From NCBI GenBank assembly GCA_013697055.1, contig JACCXK010000158.1, positions 1 to 64,000 on the forward strand: a stretch of DNA of 64,000 bases, read 5' to 3'. Positions 28,761 to 38,995 of this stretch are shown piece after piece. Position numbers and translations under genes: made by a program. The stretch is from Alphaproteobacteria bacterium. Its GTDB lineage: Bacteria; Pseudomonadota; Alphaproteobacteria; Micropepsales; Micropepsaceae. How positions within the stretch are numbered: the stretch's first letter is position 1; the number at the start of each line of letters is the position of its first letter. The notes beneath the pieces are model-generated. The model saw nothing but the letters and a program-made list of their open reading frames with translations. It did no database searches and had not been told where the DNA came from.

Positions 28761-30362
28761 CTAACCGTTGGCGTACAGCCGCCGCAGCTCGGCTTTCAGG
28801 ATCTTGCCGGTCGCGCCATGGGGAATGCTGTCCACCACCAGGACGGAGTCGGGAATCGACCAGGCCGGCAGCTTGCCGCGATAAAATTCCCGCAAGGCTT
28901 CGCAGGACGGCGCGCAGCCGGGGCGCGGCACCACGATCAGCAAAGGCCGCTCGCCCCATTTTTCATGCGGCACCGCGATGGCGGCAGCCTCCGCGACATG
29001 CGGATGCGCCACCGCGATATTCTCGATGGCGATGGAGCTGATCCATTCCCCGCCCGACTTGATCAGATCCTTGCTGCGGTCGGTCAGGGTGACGAAACCG
29101 TGTGGGTCGATCACCCCGACATCGCCGGTGGGAAACCAGCCGCTCGCATCCTGATCCGGCATGCGGAAATAGCCGCTGGCGATCCAGTGCCCCCGGAAGG
29201 TCAGTTGCCCCTGGCTTACGCCATCCCACGGCACCTCGTTGCCGTCTTCGCCTTCGGCGCGCACATCCACGCCGAAAACGCATCGCCCCTGCGCCGCGCG
29301 CTGGTCCAGCAACGCGTCATGATCCAGGTCTTCCGTCCCCGGCTTGGGCGCGTTCACGGTGACAATGGGACTGCTCTCGGTCATCCCCCAGGCATGACAG
29401 ACAGCGATGCCCAACTCGTTATAGGCGGCGATCAGCGCCCGCGGCATCGCCGCGCCGCCCACGAAAATCCGCTGCAATGTTTCAAGCCGCCTGCCGGTGT
29501 CGCGCAGATAACCCAAGAGGCCCAGCCAGATGGTCGGCACCCCGACCGCGATGGTGGCCCGCTCGCCATTCATCAATGACAGCAACGAGGCCGGATCGAG
29601 CTGGCGGCCGGGCATCAGCAGCGACGCGCCCGTCATCGGCGCCATATAGGGCAATCCCCAGGCATTGACGTGGAACATCGGCACCACGGCCAGGATGCGG
29701 TCGGTGGCGCGCGGCCCCACCGCATCCGCCGCCGCCAGCGCCATGGCACACAGAACCGTGGAGCGGTTGGAATACAGCACGCCCTTGGGCCGCCCGGTGG
29801 TGCCGGAGGTATAGCAAAGCGCCGAAGCGGTATTCTCATCGAACACCGGCCACTCTTCGCCCTCGCCCGCCGCATCCATCAGCGCTTCATAGCGGTGCAG
29901 CGCCATTCCCGGCGGCAGATCGCACGCGCCCTCACCCAGCACCACCACGCCGCGTAGCGTATCTGTCAGTTGCGGCGCGATGGCTTGCAGGATCGGCAGA
30001 AAAACCGGGTCCGCGAAAACGATCCCGTCGCCCGCATGACCGATGATGTAGGCGATGTCGTCCGGCGCCAGGCGCGGATTGATGGTGTTGCACACCGCGC
30101 CTACCCCGGAGATGCCGTAATACAGCTCAAAATGGCGATCGCTGTTCATGCCTAAGGTGCCCACGCGGTCACCAGGCGCAACACCCAGTTCCCGCAACAC
30201 GGTGGCCAGCTTGCGGGCGCGGCGTGCCAACACGGCATAGGTGGTGCGCGACAGGATTCCATCCTCGCGCCGCGACACCACCTCGCCCGCGCCATGATGG
30301 CGGGCGGCATGTTCCAGGATGGAGGAAATCAGAAGGTCGCGCCGTTGCATCAAGCCTTGCAT
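28761..30362 (-). CDS. AMP-dependent acyl-CoA ligase (long-chain fatty acid--CoA ligase-like)
   Basis: [66 protein letters not shown]. Confidence 0.93.
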   Translation of the reverse strand: MQGLMQRRDLLISSILEHAARHHGAGEVVSRREDGILSRTTYAVLARRARKLATVLRELGVAPGDRVGTLGMNSDRHFELYYGISGVGAVCNTINPRLAPDDIAYIIGHAGDGIVFADPVFLPILQAIAPQLTDTLRGVVVLGEGACDLPPGMALHRYEALMDAAGEGEEWPVFDENTASALCYTSGTTGRPKGVLYSNRSTVLCAMALAAADAVGPRATDRILAVVPMFHVNAWGLPYMAPMTGASLLMPGRQLDPASLLSLMNGERATIAVGVPTIWLGLLGYLRDTGRRLETLQRIFVGGAAMPRALIAAYNELGIAVCHAWGMTESSPIVTVNAPKPGTEDLDHDALLDQRAAQGRCVFGVDVRAEGEDGNEVPWDGVSQGQLTFRGHWIASGYFRMPDQDASGWFPTGDVGVIDPHGFVTLTDRSKDLIKSGGEWISSIAIENIAVAHPHVAEAAAIAVPHEKWGERPLLIVVPRPGCAPSCEALREFYRGKLPAWSIPDSVLVVDSIPHGATGKILKAELRRLYANG

Positions 30363-30390
30363 GGCATCGCTCCCCTTTTTTGCGCAGCGT

Positions 30391-31230
30391 TTACAGAACC
30401 TTCCAGCTCGCCAGCAGGCCGCCGCCGCCCTTGGGCGCGCCGCTGCTCAAGCCATATTCGGCATAGGTGGTGAACGTCAGGTTCTCGGTCGCCACCCAGC
30501 TGATCGAACCAAACAGTTGCTGGCTGTCCGCCAGGCTGGAACTGATGGTGCCGTCGAAGTCATAGGACGCGATCGCCAGGAGATGATCGCTGATCTGATA
30601 GCTGGTTCCCACGGAGAAGCTCGGAGCGCTGACCAGAGAATAGGCGGTGGGCTTGCCCGGCACGCGATAGCCGAACGACACGAACGGCGCCCAGGCGCCG
30701 ATCTGGCGCGACACATCCACCGCAAAGCCGAAATCCGTCTCGCCCGAGGTCAAACCCTGGCTTTCGTCGCCGGTTGCCAGCTTGACGCGGCCCGTCAGGT
30801 CCACCTGGAAGTCACCGGTGAGGTCCGACGGCACTGAATAGGTGGTGCTGAGATTAAGGTCGCCCAGTCCCTTGCGCTCCTTGTCAGCGGTGCGCCCGGC
30901 ATTGACCACCACCGGCACGCCGCCCGCACCCACCACCAGGAAGGCTGGTCCCGTAATGGTGACGTAAGGCAGCGCCGCGGTGAACTGGAAATCGCCGGTC
31001 TTGACGGTAACGTCCGACAGCGCCACCAGGATGTTGGTGGCACGCACGCTGCCATAATGGCCCGAGGTATAATCCAGCCCCGTCGACAGGCTGACGCTGG
31101 TATCCGAAGCGGGCGCATCCTGTGCGGATGCTCCCGTCGCCAGGACCAGCATGGCGGCGGTGCCCAGCAGCAGGGTTGCCACCAGGTGGCGCTGTACGTT
31201 TGTATTGTGTCGTTTGCCCACCGGTTTCAT
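30391..31230 (-). CDS. outer-membrane beta-barrel/transporter-like protein
   Basis: Signal peptide ...ATGASAQDAPA; alternating beta-strand pattern through GGGGLLASWKVL. Confidence 0.65.
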   Translation of the reverse strand: MKPVGKRHNTNVQRHLVATLLLGTAAMLVLATGASAQDAPASDTSVSLSTGLDYTSGHYGSVRATNILVALSDVTVKTGDFQFTAALPYVTITGPAFLVVGAGGVPVVVNAGRTADKERKGLGDLNLSTTYSVPSDLTGDFQVDLTGRVKLATGDESQGLTSGETDFGFAVDVSRQIGAWAPFVSFGYRVPGKPTAYSLVSAPSFSVGTSYQISDHLLAIASYDFDGTISSSLADSQQLFGSISWVATENLTFTTYAEYGLSSGAPKGGGGLLASWKVL

Positions 31231-31231
31231 C

Positions 31232-31567
31232 CTAGCGATGCAGTGCCGCCAGCCGGGCGCGCAACGCCGCCCGGATGGCCTGGATCTGCTGACGTGTCGC
31301 CGCCGTGGTGCGCTGCTGTTCGCGCGCCGCGGCGATGTCAGCCTTCATGTTCGCGTCGCTGGCAGCGTCCGCAGCCGGCGGCGTGGCCGTTTGCTCCGTA
31401 GGCGCCTGCGCAGGCTGCGCCATTGCTCCTGCGGCCGGCAGCAGCAGGAAAAAGGCCAGCGATAAGGCGCGTGAAAGGCGTATCACACTTCGCCCTCCCC
31501 CACGCAGCGCGAACGTGTTGCCGTGCCCGTATACGCCCGTGCCTGTTCCATCGCAACGCTCGCTCAT
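31232..31567 (-). CDS. small secreted protein
   Basis: Signal-like VIRLSRALSLAFFLLLPAAGAMAQ (alternative GTG start 31486); ATGA overlap with the upstream gene. Confidence 0.5.
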   Translation of the reverse strand: MSERCDGTGTGVYGHGNTFALRGGGRSVIRLSRALSLAFFLLLPAAGAMAQPAQAPTEQTATPPAADAASDANMKADIAAAREQQRTTAATRQQIQAIRAALRARLAALHR

Positions 31568-32814
31568 GGTGCGCGCCCCCCGGCAATCGGCGGATCGCCC
31601 GCCGCTTCCAGGTCAAGACCGCCGCATCGCCCCGGCGAAAGCTGTATGTTGCACTGCGCCACATGGCCGCCCGGCACCCGCACCTGATATTTGCCGATGC
31701 GCTTGTTGGGAAGCAGGAAGTCCGTCGAAATCATCTGCGCGCCAGAGGCGAAGGCCCAGTCGCGCCGCAGCATGTCGTTCTTGCGCGCCTCGCGCGTGTC
31801 GGCATCGGCAAAGGTGTGCACGATCAGCCCCGCCTTGACGCGGGCAATGATGTCGTTGGAGTCCTTGGCGGGATTGTCGATGGTGATGAAGGCTGCGACG
31901 GGCGACTTCTCGTCCGTGGCGACGAACATGGCGCGGCCCTCCAGCGAGACGCGCGCGCCCCGGTAGATCGCCACCTTCGCCTTGTTGTCGTCCAGCAGGA
32001 ACAGCACCTTGCCGCGCGCCGCGCCCAGCCTGGGCCAGTTGCCCGCCGCCACCGCCTCGCGCAGGGTCGGATAGCTGCCCTGCACCATCTGCGGCGTGAT
32101 CATTTCCTCGGGCTTGAAGGCGGCGCGGATTTCCGCATCCAGCGCATCGAAGGCGGCGGCATCGAACTTGTAGGGCTTGGTGGCGCCGGGCATTGGCGTG
32201 CGCTCGTCATTGCTGCGCAAGGCAATGATCAGTGGCAGGTGCCTGGGGTTGGCGTGGCTCCAGTCCGCCACCGCCTTGAGACAGTCCGTCAGCCGGACGC
32301 AGCTGGAATTGAAATCGATATCCAGAATGTGAATGACCTTGAAGCCCGGCGTCGCCATGGCGGCGATGTAATTGTCCGCCACCAGCTCGCCCGCCATGGA
32401 GGCGCCGGCCGGATACTTGTAGAGCCCGCCCTTGGGATCATAGGCGACATCGAATTCCAGCGAGCGCGCGCCCGCCGCCAGTTGCGCCGCGATCGGCGGC
32501 TGGTCGTAGTCCAGCGCCTGGGCATCGGCATCTGATCCCATCTTGATCAGCGACATCATCTCCTTGCTGGGCTGAAGCTTGTAGCTTTCCGCGGTTCCCA
32601 CGGCCTGGAATTCATTGAGGCGCAGATTGGCGTCGAACCACGCCGCGGCGCAGCCGATTCCCGCCAGCCGCACATCCTTCGCCGCCAGGTCGCAGTTCTG
32701 CGCCGACGCGGACGGCGCGGCCGCGGCAACGAACAGGAATGCCAGTGTGATAATGGCAAAAACGCGCAATAGGCCCCCGGGGCGGACGATGTTTGTCAGG
32801 ACTTCAGGCAACAA
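31564..32814 (-). CDS. Ca2+-dependent phosphoinositide phospholipase C-like (PI-PLC-C1 type) secreted protein
   Basis: LDYDQPPIAAQLAAGARSLEFDVAYDPKGG, KVIHILDIDFNSSCVRLTDCLKAVADWSHANPRHLPLIIALRSND, GARGKVLFLLDDNK. Confidence 0.75.
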   Translation of the reverse strand: MLPEVLTNIVRPGGLLRVFAIITLAFLFVAAAAPSASAQNCDLAAKDVRLAGIGCAAAWFDANLRLNEFQAVGTAESYKLQPSKEMMSLIKMGSDADAQALDYDQPPIAAQLAAGARSLEFDVAYDPKGGLYKYPAGASMAGELVADNYIAAMATPGFKVIHILDIDFNSSCVRLTDCLKAVADWSHANPRHLPLIIALRSNDERTPMPGATKPYKFDAAAFDALDAEIRAAFKPEEMITPQMVQGSYPTLREAVAAGNWPRLGAARGKVLFLLDDNKAKVAIYRGARVSLEGRAMFVATDEKSPVAAFITIDNPAKDSNDIIARVKAGLIVHTFADADTREARKNDMLRRDWAFASGAQMISTDFLLPNKRIGKYQVRVPGGHVAQCNIQLSPGRCGGLDLEAAGDPPIAGGRAP

Positions 32815-33024
32815 AACCGGAACCGATATGGACGAGCACCGTATTTTCGGGATACGCGTCTTCGAGAAGAACGTTCAGCATGGACCAAAGCATCAGACGG
32901 CAACAGCCCCGGCCGTACTTTGAGGAAACGGGGACTTCCAATTGCCGTTTTTATCGCGCCTGATCGGCGCCCGTCCAGTGAGCTACCGCCGCGCGTATGG
33001 CGGCCGAGACAAGGTTAAATCGAT

Positions 33025-33498
33025 TTGAGCCTTTTGAATCATAGGATTTGGACACTGCCCGGCCTCGCCGCCGGTCTCCTTGCCATGACTTTGGCGGCCC
33101 AGGCCCAGACCGCGCCTTCGGCCAGCCTGACGATCCGGGTCGAGAACCTGTCCCCCGCCGGCGGGATGCTGCGCCTGGGCCTGTACGACCGGGCTCACTA
33201 TCCCGACGACAATTCCAAGCCGGTCGCTTCCGCGGACGTCAAAGCCACCGGCGCGGAAATGGTGGTCACCCTGCACGGCATCCCGCCCGGCCGCTACGCC
33301 ATCGAGACCTTCCAGGATCTCAATTCCGACGGCGAGATGGACATGACTTGGCTGGGCTTTCCGGAAGAGCGGTTCGGCTTTTCCCGCGATGCGCATCCGC
33401 GCCTGAAAAAGCCATCTTTCGCCCAGGTGGCCTTCACGCTTTCGCCCGGCGAAAACATGCAGGTGATCCACCTGCAGACTTTCTCGCTGCTGCCTTGA
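33025..33498 (+). CDS. DUF2141 family secreted protein
   Basis: TTG start; SLTIRVENLSPAGGMLRLGLYDRAHYPDD...LHGIPPGRYAIETFQDLNSDGEMDMTWLGFPEERFGFS. Confidence 0.8.
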   Translation: MSLLNHRIWTLPGLAAGLLAMTLAAQAQTAPSASLTIRVENLSPAGGMLRLGLYDRAHYPDDNSKPVASADVKATGAEMVVTLHGIPPGRYAIETFQDLNSDGEMDMTWLGFPEERFGFSRDAHPRLKKPSFAQVAFTLSPGENMQVIHLQTFSLLP

Positions 33499-33502
33499 TT
33501 CT

Positions 33503-34498
33503 TTAGTTGGGGTTCGACAGCGCCGCCCGGAATGAGACCAGCTTCTCCCGCTGCTCGCACCATAGCGACAAGGGAACGGTCTTCAGGCTGTCCTTCAGGG
33601 TCAGCCGCCCCACCGCCTTCAAGTGCGGATGATCGCGCAAGACCTTGGGCAACAGGTAAAAAGGAATCCGGCTGTTGAGATGATGAATATGATGAATGCC
33701 GATATTGCCGCTGAGCCAGCGCAGCGGCGCCGGCAGGTCGTAATGGGAGCTGCCGCTCATCGCAGCATCATGATGCGACCAGCCCTTGGTGCGGGCCCAG
33801 GCCACGTCCTCGAACTGGTGCTGCACATAGAACAGCCACACGCCCATTGACGCGGCGATCGCCATGATCGGCACATGCACCATCAGGAATGGCGCCCAGC
33901 CCACCAGCGCGATCATGCCGACCACCAGCGCCGCGATGCCGATATTGGTCCCCATGGTGCTGATCCAGGGCCGCCAGCCGTCGCGCCACTGGTGAAACGG
34001 AAGCCGGTGCTGCAGGAAAAACAGCCAGGCCGGGCCGATCACGAACATCACCGGGGCGCTGCGATAGATGCGATAGCTGAGGCGCCCCCACCAGGGCTTG
34101 GCGCGATATTCTTCCACCGTCAGCAGGTCGATGTCGCCCGTGCCGCGCCGGTCCAGGTTGCTGGAGGTGGCGTGGTGCCCCGCGTGATTGCGCTTCCAGT
34201 AATCGAAAGGCGTCAGGGTCAGCACGCCCAGCACACGCCCCGTCCAGGTGTTCGCCGCGCGGCTGCGGAAAAAGGCGCCATGGCCGCAATCATGCTGGAT
34301 GATGAATAGCCGGACCAGCAACCCGCCCGCCGGCACCGCCAGGAGCAAGGTCAGCCAATAGCCCACGTCCAGCGACAGCCACATCGCCGCCCACAACAGG
34401 CACAGCGGAACAAAGGTGACGGCCACCTCGAAAACGGCGCGGCGCATACTGGGTTCGCAATAACGCAGCAGCGCACGCGACAGATCGGAAGGGGACAT
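33503..34498 (-). CDS. fatty acid desaturase (omega-6/delta-12 type)
   Basis: Histidine boxes HDCGH, RNHAGHH, HIHHLNS; YVQHQFEDVAW. Confidence 0.9.
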   Translation of the reverse strand: MSPSDLSRALLRYCEPSMRRAVFEVAVTFVPLCLLWAAMWLSLDVGYWLTLLLAVPAGGLLVRLFIIQHDCGHGAFFRSRAANTWTGRVLGVLTLTPFDYWKRNHAGHHATSSNLDRRGTGDIDLLTVEEYRAKPWWGRLSYRIYRSAPVMFVIGPAWLFFLQHRLPFHQWRDGWRPWISTMGTNIGIAALVVGMIALVGWAPFLMVHVPIMAIAASMGVWLFYVQHQFEDVAWARTKGWSHHDAAMSGSSHYDLPAPLRWLSGNIGIHHIHHLNSRIPFYLLPKVLRDHPHLKAVGRLTLKDSLKTVPLSLWCEQREKLVSFRAALSNPN

Positions 34499-34603
34499 TG
34501 GCCTGTTTGCAAAGATGAATTTCCGGGGCTGCCTAACACCTTGGCGGCAAAAGTGCTATAGCATTCGCCAAAGGAATCACCTGGTTTGCCTGTGGCCGTG
34601 GCG

Positions 34604-35362
34604 TCAGCGCGCGGCCGGAGGCTCCTGGTCGGTCCTGATCCCGGCAATATGGCGGTAAAGGGCGGCGGCGCGGTTCACGAAGGATTTTTCATGCCCGGTC
34701 GCCAGCATGCTGCTGCCCTCGCCGCTTCTGGTCAGGATACGGATGGCGAACACACCCGGGCCTGCCGCCTGGATGGTCAACAAAGTCTGAAGCGCCCCTG
34801 GTTTGAACACGGTCAGGTAAAACCGGCGCATGGGCGTGACATTCTCGCCGGAAACAACCAGGCGGTCTGGCGAGCTTTCCAGCACGGTCATCCGGTACAC
34901 CGTGGACCCGGTCCGGACATCGTCTTCCCAGTAATAAAGCTGTGCGCCCGCCACAAATTCCGCCGCGGAAAAATCCCGGCGACGTGCGCCGGGATCAGGA
35001 CCGGTCAAAGCAGACGCGCCCTTGGCGATTGGTCCCCATTTGCCATCGGTCGTTGACCAATATTGAACACTAGGCAAAGCGGATATGGCGCCGAGCCTGG
35101 TCACCAGCGACGCCATCGTCCCGCCGGCCCTCACGCTTCCCGTCAGGCTGACCAGAACCTTTGAACGTGATGACGGTGCCCAGCCGCTGCAGCCTGGCGG
35201 CTGCCAAAAGACGCGCGCAAGCTCCGCTTCCTGCCAGACCTCTATCACCGGGTTCGCTCCCGGCAAAGCCGCAATGCTGCAGGACGAAGGCAGCGGCGCG
35301 GCCTGCGCGACATCTGCCATCAGCAACAGCATGGCTGCCGACAGATTGGCGCGCCAGGTCAC
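34604..35362 (-). CDS. secreted hypothetical protein
   Basis: Signal peptide MTWRANLSAAMLLLMADVAQA; 4-nt overlap with upstream PLD gene. Confidence 0.6.
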   Translation of the reverse strand: MTWRANLSAAMLLLMADVAQAAPLPSSCSIAALPGANPVIEVWQEAELARVFWQPPGCSGWAPSSRSKVLVSLTGSVRAGGTMASLVTRLGAISALPSVQYWSTTDGKWGPIAKGASALTGPDPGARRRDFSAAEFVAGAQLYYWEDDVRTGSTVYRMTVLESSPDRLVVSGENVTPMRRFYLTVFKPGALQTLLTIQAAGPGVFAIRILTRSGEGSSMLATGHEKSFVNRAAALYRHIAGIRTDQEPPAAR

Positions 35363-36741
35363 AGCATGTTTTCCCAGGCCAAGGCATAAAGCTCCTTCAG
35401 CCGCACCCAGATAGGGCGGGACTTCCAGCGCCGGATCTCGATCGGCCGGGCGTCGTCCTGGCTGGCCTGGAACAGGTCTTCCATCTCCTGCGCCGCATCG
35501 CTGCCCAGCACCACCGCATCGACCTCGTCATTATAGATGACACTGCGATGATCGAAGTTGGATGAGCCGATGGCAGACCAGACGCCGTCGATCACCACCG
35601 TCTTGGAATGCAGGATCACCTTGTCCGTTTCATGGAATTTCACGCCCGCTTCCAGCAATTCGGAATAATGCGAATGTGCCACAGCGATGGACAGGTTCGA
35701 ATCGCTGCGCCCCGGCAGCAGCAGCCGCACATCCACGCCGCGCCGCGCCGCGTCGATCAGGCTTTCCAATTCCTGCTTGGTCGGCGCGAAATAGGCCGCC
35801 GTGATCTTGACGCTTTTCTCGGCGGTGCGGATCGCGGTGAGCAGCGTGATGTAATATTGCGGGATCTGATTGTCCGGCGTGCTGCCCAACACCCGGATCA
35901 CCGATTTTCCGCTGACCGCCGCCGAAGGAAACATCGAAGTTTGGTCCAGCGCCGGACCTTTCTGGCTTGTCCAATGCTCCAGGAACAGTTTCTGCAATCC
36001 CGCGACCGCCGGGCCGGTAATCTCCAGGTCGGTATCGCGCCACTGATCCTGTGTCGATCCCGGCGGTCCGCCCGACTTGCCGATGGGATTGCTCTGATAG
36101 GCGGTGCTGAGATTGACCCCGCCGATGATGGCGAGCCGCCCATCCACCACCAGGATCTTGCGATGATCCCGGTCGTTGGGCGAATAGGGCACTTTCGATT
36201 CCAGCGGATTGACCGGATTGAACGACACCAGGTTGATCCCGGCCTGCTTCAGCCGGTCCAGAAATGCCGGAGCCGTGCTGCCGGACCCGTAACTGTCATA
36301 GATGACATTGACCGCGATCCCGACTTGGTGCTTGGCAATCAAAAGGTCGCCCAGATGCGCCCCATCGATCTCGACATCCTCGAAAATGTAATATTCCAGG
36401 TTGATGTGTTGGGTCGCGCCCTGTATCGCGGTGAACATCGCGCGGAAGGTTTCAGGGCCATCCCTGAGCAATCGGGTCCGGTTGCCTGCAATCAGGGGAC
36501 TTTCCGAAATCGCCTCTTCATAGGCGGTATGGCGCTGCAGCAACCCGGCATCGCCGGCACCGGCGCTCAGGCGCTGCAGGATTGCCTTGCTCTGCTCCTG
36601 GGTCAGCGGTCCGCGGTGGGTTTCGATCTGGGGCGCGGCTTTGCCGGCTGCTTGCGGCGGTGCGATGTCCGGGACCTGTGCACAGCCGGCCAACGCGATG
36701 CAAAGCGCCCCGGCGACGGCAAGTGGGCGTAAACCCGGCAT
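35359..36741 (-). CDS. phospholipase D-family protein (cardiolipin synthase-like)
   Basis: HKD motifs DHRKILVVDGRLAIIGGVNLS and HSKTVVIDGVWSAIGSSNFDHRS. Confidence 0.9.
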   Translation of the reverse strand: MPGLRPLAVAGALCIALAGCAQVPDIAPPQAAGKAAPQIETHRGPLTQEQSKAILQRLSAGAGDAGLLQRHTAYEEAISESPLIAGNRTRLLRDGPETFRAMFTAIQGATQHINLEYYIFEDVEIDGAHLGDLLIAKHQVGIAVNVIYDSYGSGSTAPAFLDRLKQAGINLVSFNPVNPLESKVPYSPNDRDHRKILVVDGRLAIIGGVNLSTAYQSNPIGKSGGPPGSTQDQWRDTDLEITGPAVAGLQKLFLEHWTSQKGPALDQTSMFPSAAVSGKSVIRVLGSTPDNQIPQYYITLLTAIRTAEKSVKITAAYFAPTKQELESLIDAARRGVDVRLLLPGRSDSNLSIAVAHSHYSELLEAGVKFHETDKVILHSKTVVIDGVWSAIGSSNFDHRSVIYNDEVDAVVLGSDAAQEMEDLFQASQDDARPIEIRRWKSRPIWVRLKELYALAWENML

Positions 36742-36913
36742 GGGAAACTCGCTGAAAGAATTCTGAAGTCTAAAAATTCGGATAGCCTAATAATCGTGCT
36801 CCGGCAACGCCCATCCTGCCCGGTTGTTCCCGTTGGCCGCTCGCCCAAGCTCGCGGCGTTCAACGCTCAAATCGGTCCGCTGGACCAATTTGACCCGCTC
36901 CGCGGGTCGCGTC

Positions 36914-38935
36914 TCACTTGCGCGGCGCCGCCGCGTTGGTCACCGCCGCCGCCTTGACCGGCGCGCCCTTGGCCTTGGCATCTGCGAGCAGCGGGCCGCA
37001 ATTGGCGTCTTTAGCCAGGCCCGGATCGATGAAGGCGAGGACCGCTGCGAGCGGATTGATCAGGCCCAGCGCGGCGGCAATGCCCCCCTGGGTCACAATC
37101 ACACTCGTTTTTACCCCCATAGCGGGATGCGCCAGAGGGCCGGTAACGGTGATCGGCGCGCGCAACCGCACAAGCTGGAAGTTCTTGGGCTTGCCCTGCA
37201 TCTGCAAGTCCAGATTCTCGTCCTTGAGGTTGATGGTTCCGCTCCCATCGACCCGCACCGGATCGGTATCGATCAGAATTTGCCGCGACGTCATCACCCC
37301 ATCCTTGACGCCGAAATTGGCCACGGCGCAGCGCAACTGGGTGTTGGAATTGTCGCCGCTGAGATTAAGGCTCAGCGCCGACAGCACATCCACTCCGGCC
37401 CATTCCGCCAGGCTGTGCCGCATGCCGCCCGACGGCACCACCGCGGTGAAGGTGCCGTTCGCATTCGCGGCGGTATCATGCACGGACTTGCCGGTGCCGG
37501 TGAGCACGGCGCGCGCTTCCAACAGGCCGGTGATCGGCTTGTCGCTGCCTTTGATGAAATTCTCCGCCCGGATATCGGTGATGCGCGCATCCACCGACGA
37601 GGTCGGCACATCCTTGCGCGCATCGATGCGGATCGAACCGGACAGCTTGCCCTGGGTGAACCCGAAAGACAGCGGCTTCAGGTTCAATACGCCATCCTGG
37701 ACGCTGATATGGGTATCCAGGCTGCGAAGCGGGAAATCGCGCGAGGAAATCGAGCCGGCACTGTAATCCACTTCCGCATTGGTCTGGCGCAGCCGCTCGG
37801 TATGAAGCTCGGTCTCGGGCAGCATGTATTTGCTCTGGATCGGCGCCGCCTTGCCGCCGCCGATGACCGGGCCCAGATCCTCGAACACCAGCCGCCGTGA
37901 TGCCACACGCCCTGCCAGTACCGGAATCGTGTTCGACGCATCCACCGACAGGTTGCCCTCCAGGTCGGTGCTGCCGAGAACCGCATTGATGTCGTTCAGG
38001 CGGTAAAAAGTGCCTTCCCGTTGGACATTGAGGGTCAGGTGGTAAGCCGGCGTATGCGGCAACACCAGCCCGGTCAGCAAATAGATATCCGACAAGGTCG
38101 GCCCGCTGACATTGATTCCGGCGGTGAAGCGGTCCAGGTGAAAAGGCTGGGTGATGGCGCCATTGACGATGGCATGAGTGTCCCCTGCCCGCACATCGGC
38201 ATGGAAGTTGTAAGGCTTGTTTTCATCCACATTCAGCAGTGGCCCGCCCTTCACATCGGCCTGGAATTTGTTCTTGTTCAAGGTGCCGTCACCCAGCAGG
38301 GTGAAAGCTGCCGCCCCCGCCTCTTCGCTGGAGCTCACGGTACCGGTGAAGTGCAAATTGCGCACCGCATCATCGATCCGCACATGGCCGTTATTGACCA
38401 GAAAGCGCTTGATCGGCGGCAGCTTGAAGGCTTCGTTGGGATTCTTGCCCCCGCTGTCCCAGTTGGTGCGCCCGGTGGCATCGCGCACCACCAGGATGTC
38501 GGGCTCGTCGATCTTGATCAGCGGCAGGATCAGGTGGCCCAGGATCGCCGGCACCAGGCGGAATTCCACCCGCAATTCCTTTACCTTGGCGGCCTGCGCC
38601 GTGCCCACCCATTGGGGATTGCCGACATAGATGCCGCCCACGTCGATGCTGGGCTGCCAGCGGAACAGCTTGACCGACAGGTTGCCGTCGATCCGCACCT
38701 CTCGCCCGGTGCGATGGGAGAGATAGCGGCCCACCGGCCCGCGCATCTGGTTCCAGTCCAGGAAATAGAGCGTGATAATGGCAGCGATCAGCACCGCCAG
38801 GACGGTGATTCCCGTCCAGCGGAAGAAACCGCTCCAGGTAAAGCGAAAATCCCGGAAATCCGAGATAACCCGCTCCCTCAGCGCTTCACGCGAGTATTTT
38901 CCCGGTGGTTTGTCCGGATGCTCCGTTACGGACAT
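36914..38935 (-). CDS. AsmA family protein
   Basis: N-terminal TM; VDGSGTINLKDENLDLQMQGKPKNFQLVRLRAPITVTGPLAHPAMGVK C-terminal AsmA signature. Confidence 0.88.
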   Translation of the reverse strand: MSVTEHPDKPPGKYSREALRERVISDFRDFRFTWSGFFRWTGITVLAVLIAAIITLYFLDWNQMRGPVGRYLSHRTGREVRIDGNLSVKLFRWQPSIDVGGIYVGNPQWVGTAQAAKVKELRVEFRLVPAILGHLILPLIKIDEPDILVVRDATGRTNWDSGGKNPNEAFKLPPIKRFLVNNGHVRIDDAVRNLHFTGTVSSSEEAGAAAFTLLGDGTLNKNKFQADVKGGPLLNVDENKPYNFHADVRAGDTHAIVNGAITQPFHLDRFTAGINVSGPTLSDIYLLTGLVLPHTPAYHLTLNVQREGTFYRLNDINAVLGSTDLEGNLSVDASNTIPVLAGRVASRRLVFEDLGPVIGGGKAAPIQSKYMLPETELHTERLRQTNAEVDYSAGSISSRDFPLRSLDTHISVQDGVLNLKPLSFGFTQGKLSGSIRIDARKDVPTSSVDARITDIRAENFIKGSDKPITGLLEARAVLTGTGKSVHDTAANANGTFTAVVPSGGMRHSLAEWAGVDVLSALSLNLSGDNSNTQLRCAVANFGVKDGVMTSRQILIDTDPVRVDGSGTINLKDENLDLQMQGKPKNFQLVRLRAPITVTGPLAHPAMGVKTSVIVTQGGIAAALGLINPLAAVLAFIDPGLAKDANCGPLLADAKAKGAPVKAAAVTNAAAPRK

Positions 38936-38995
38936 GTCAAATCAATCACTTAACTGTGGTGCTCCCTATTGGCTAACGCCTGAAAGGCCCAATGG

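Noticed and set aside
32815-33024. Small ORFs in the PLC/DUF2141 divergent intergenic region
   Set aside because: Short, lack plausible ribosome-binding context or family resemblance; region is more likely divergent promoter.
36824-37900. 358-aa plus-strand ORF
   Set aside because: Antisense shadow of the AsmA-family gene.
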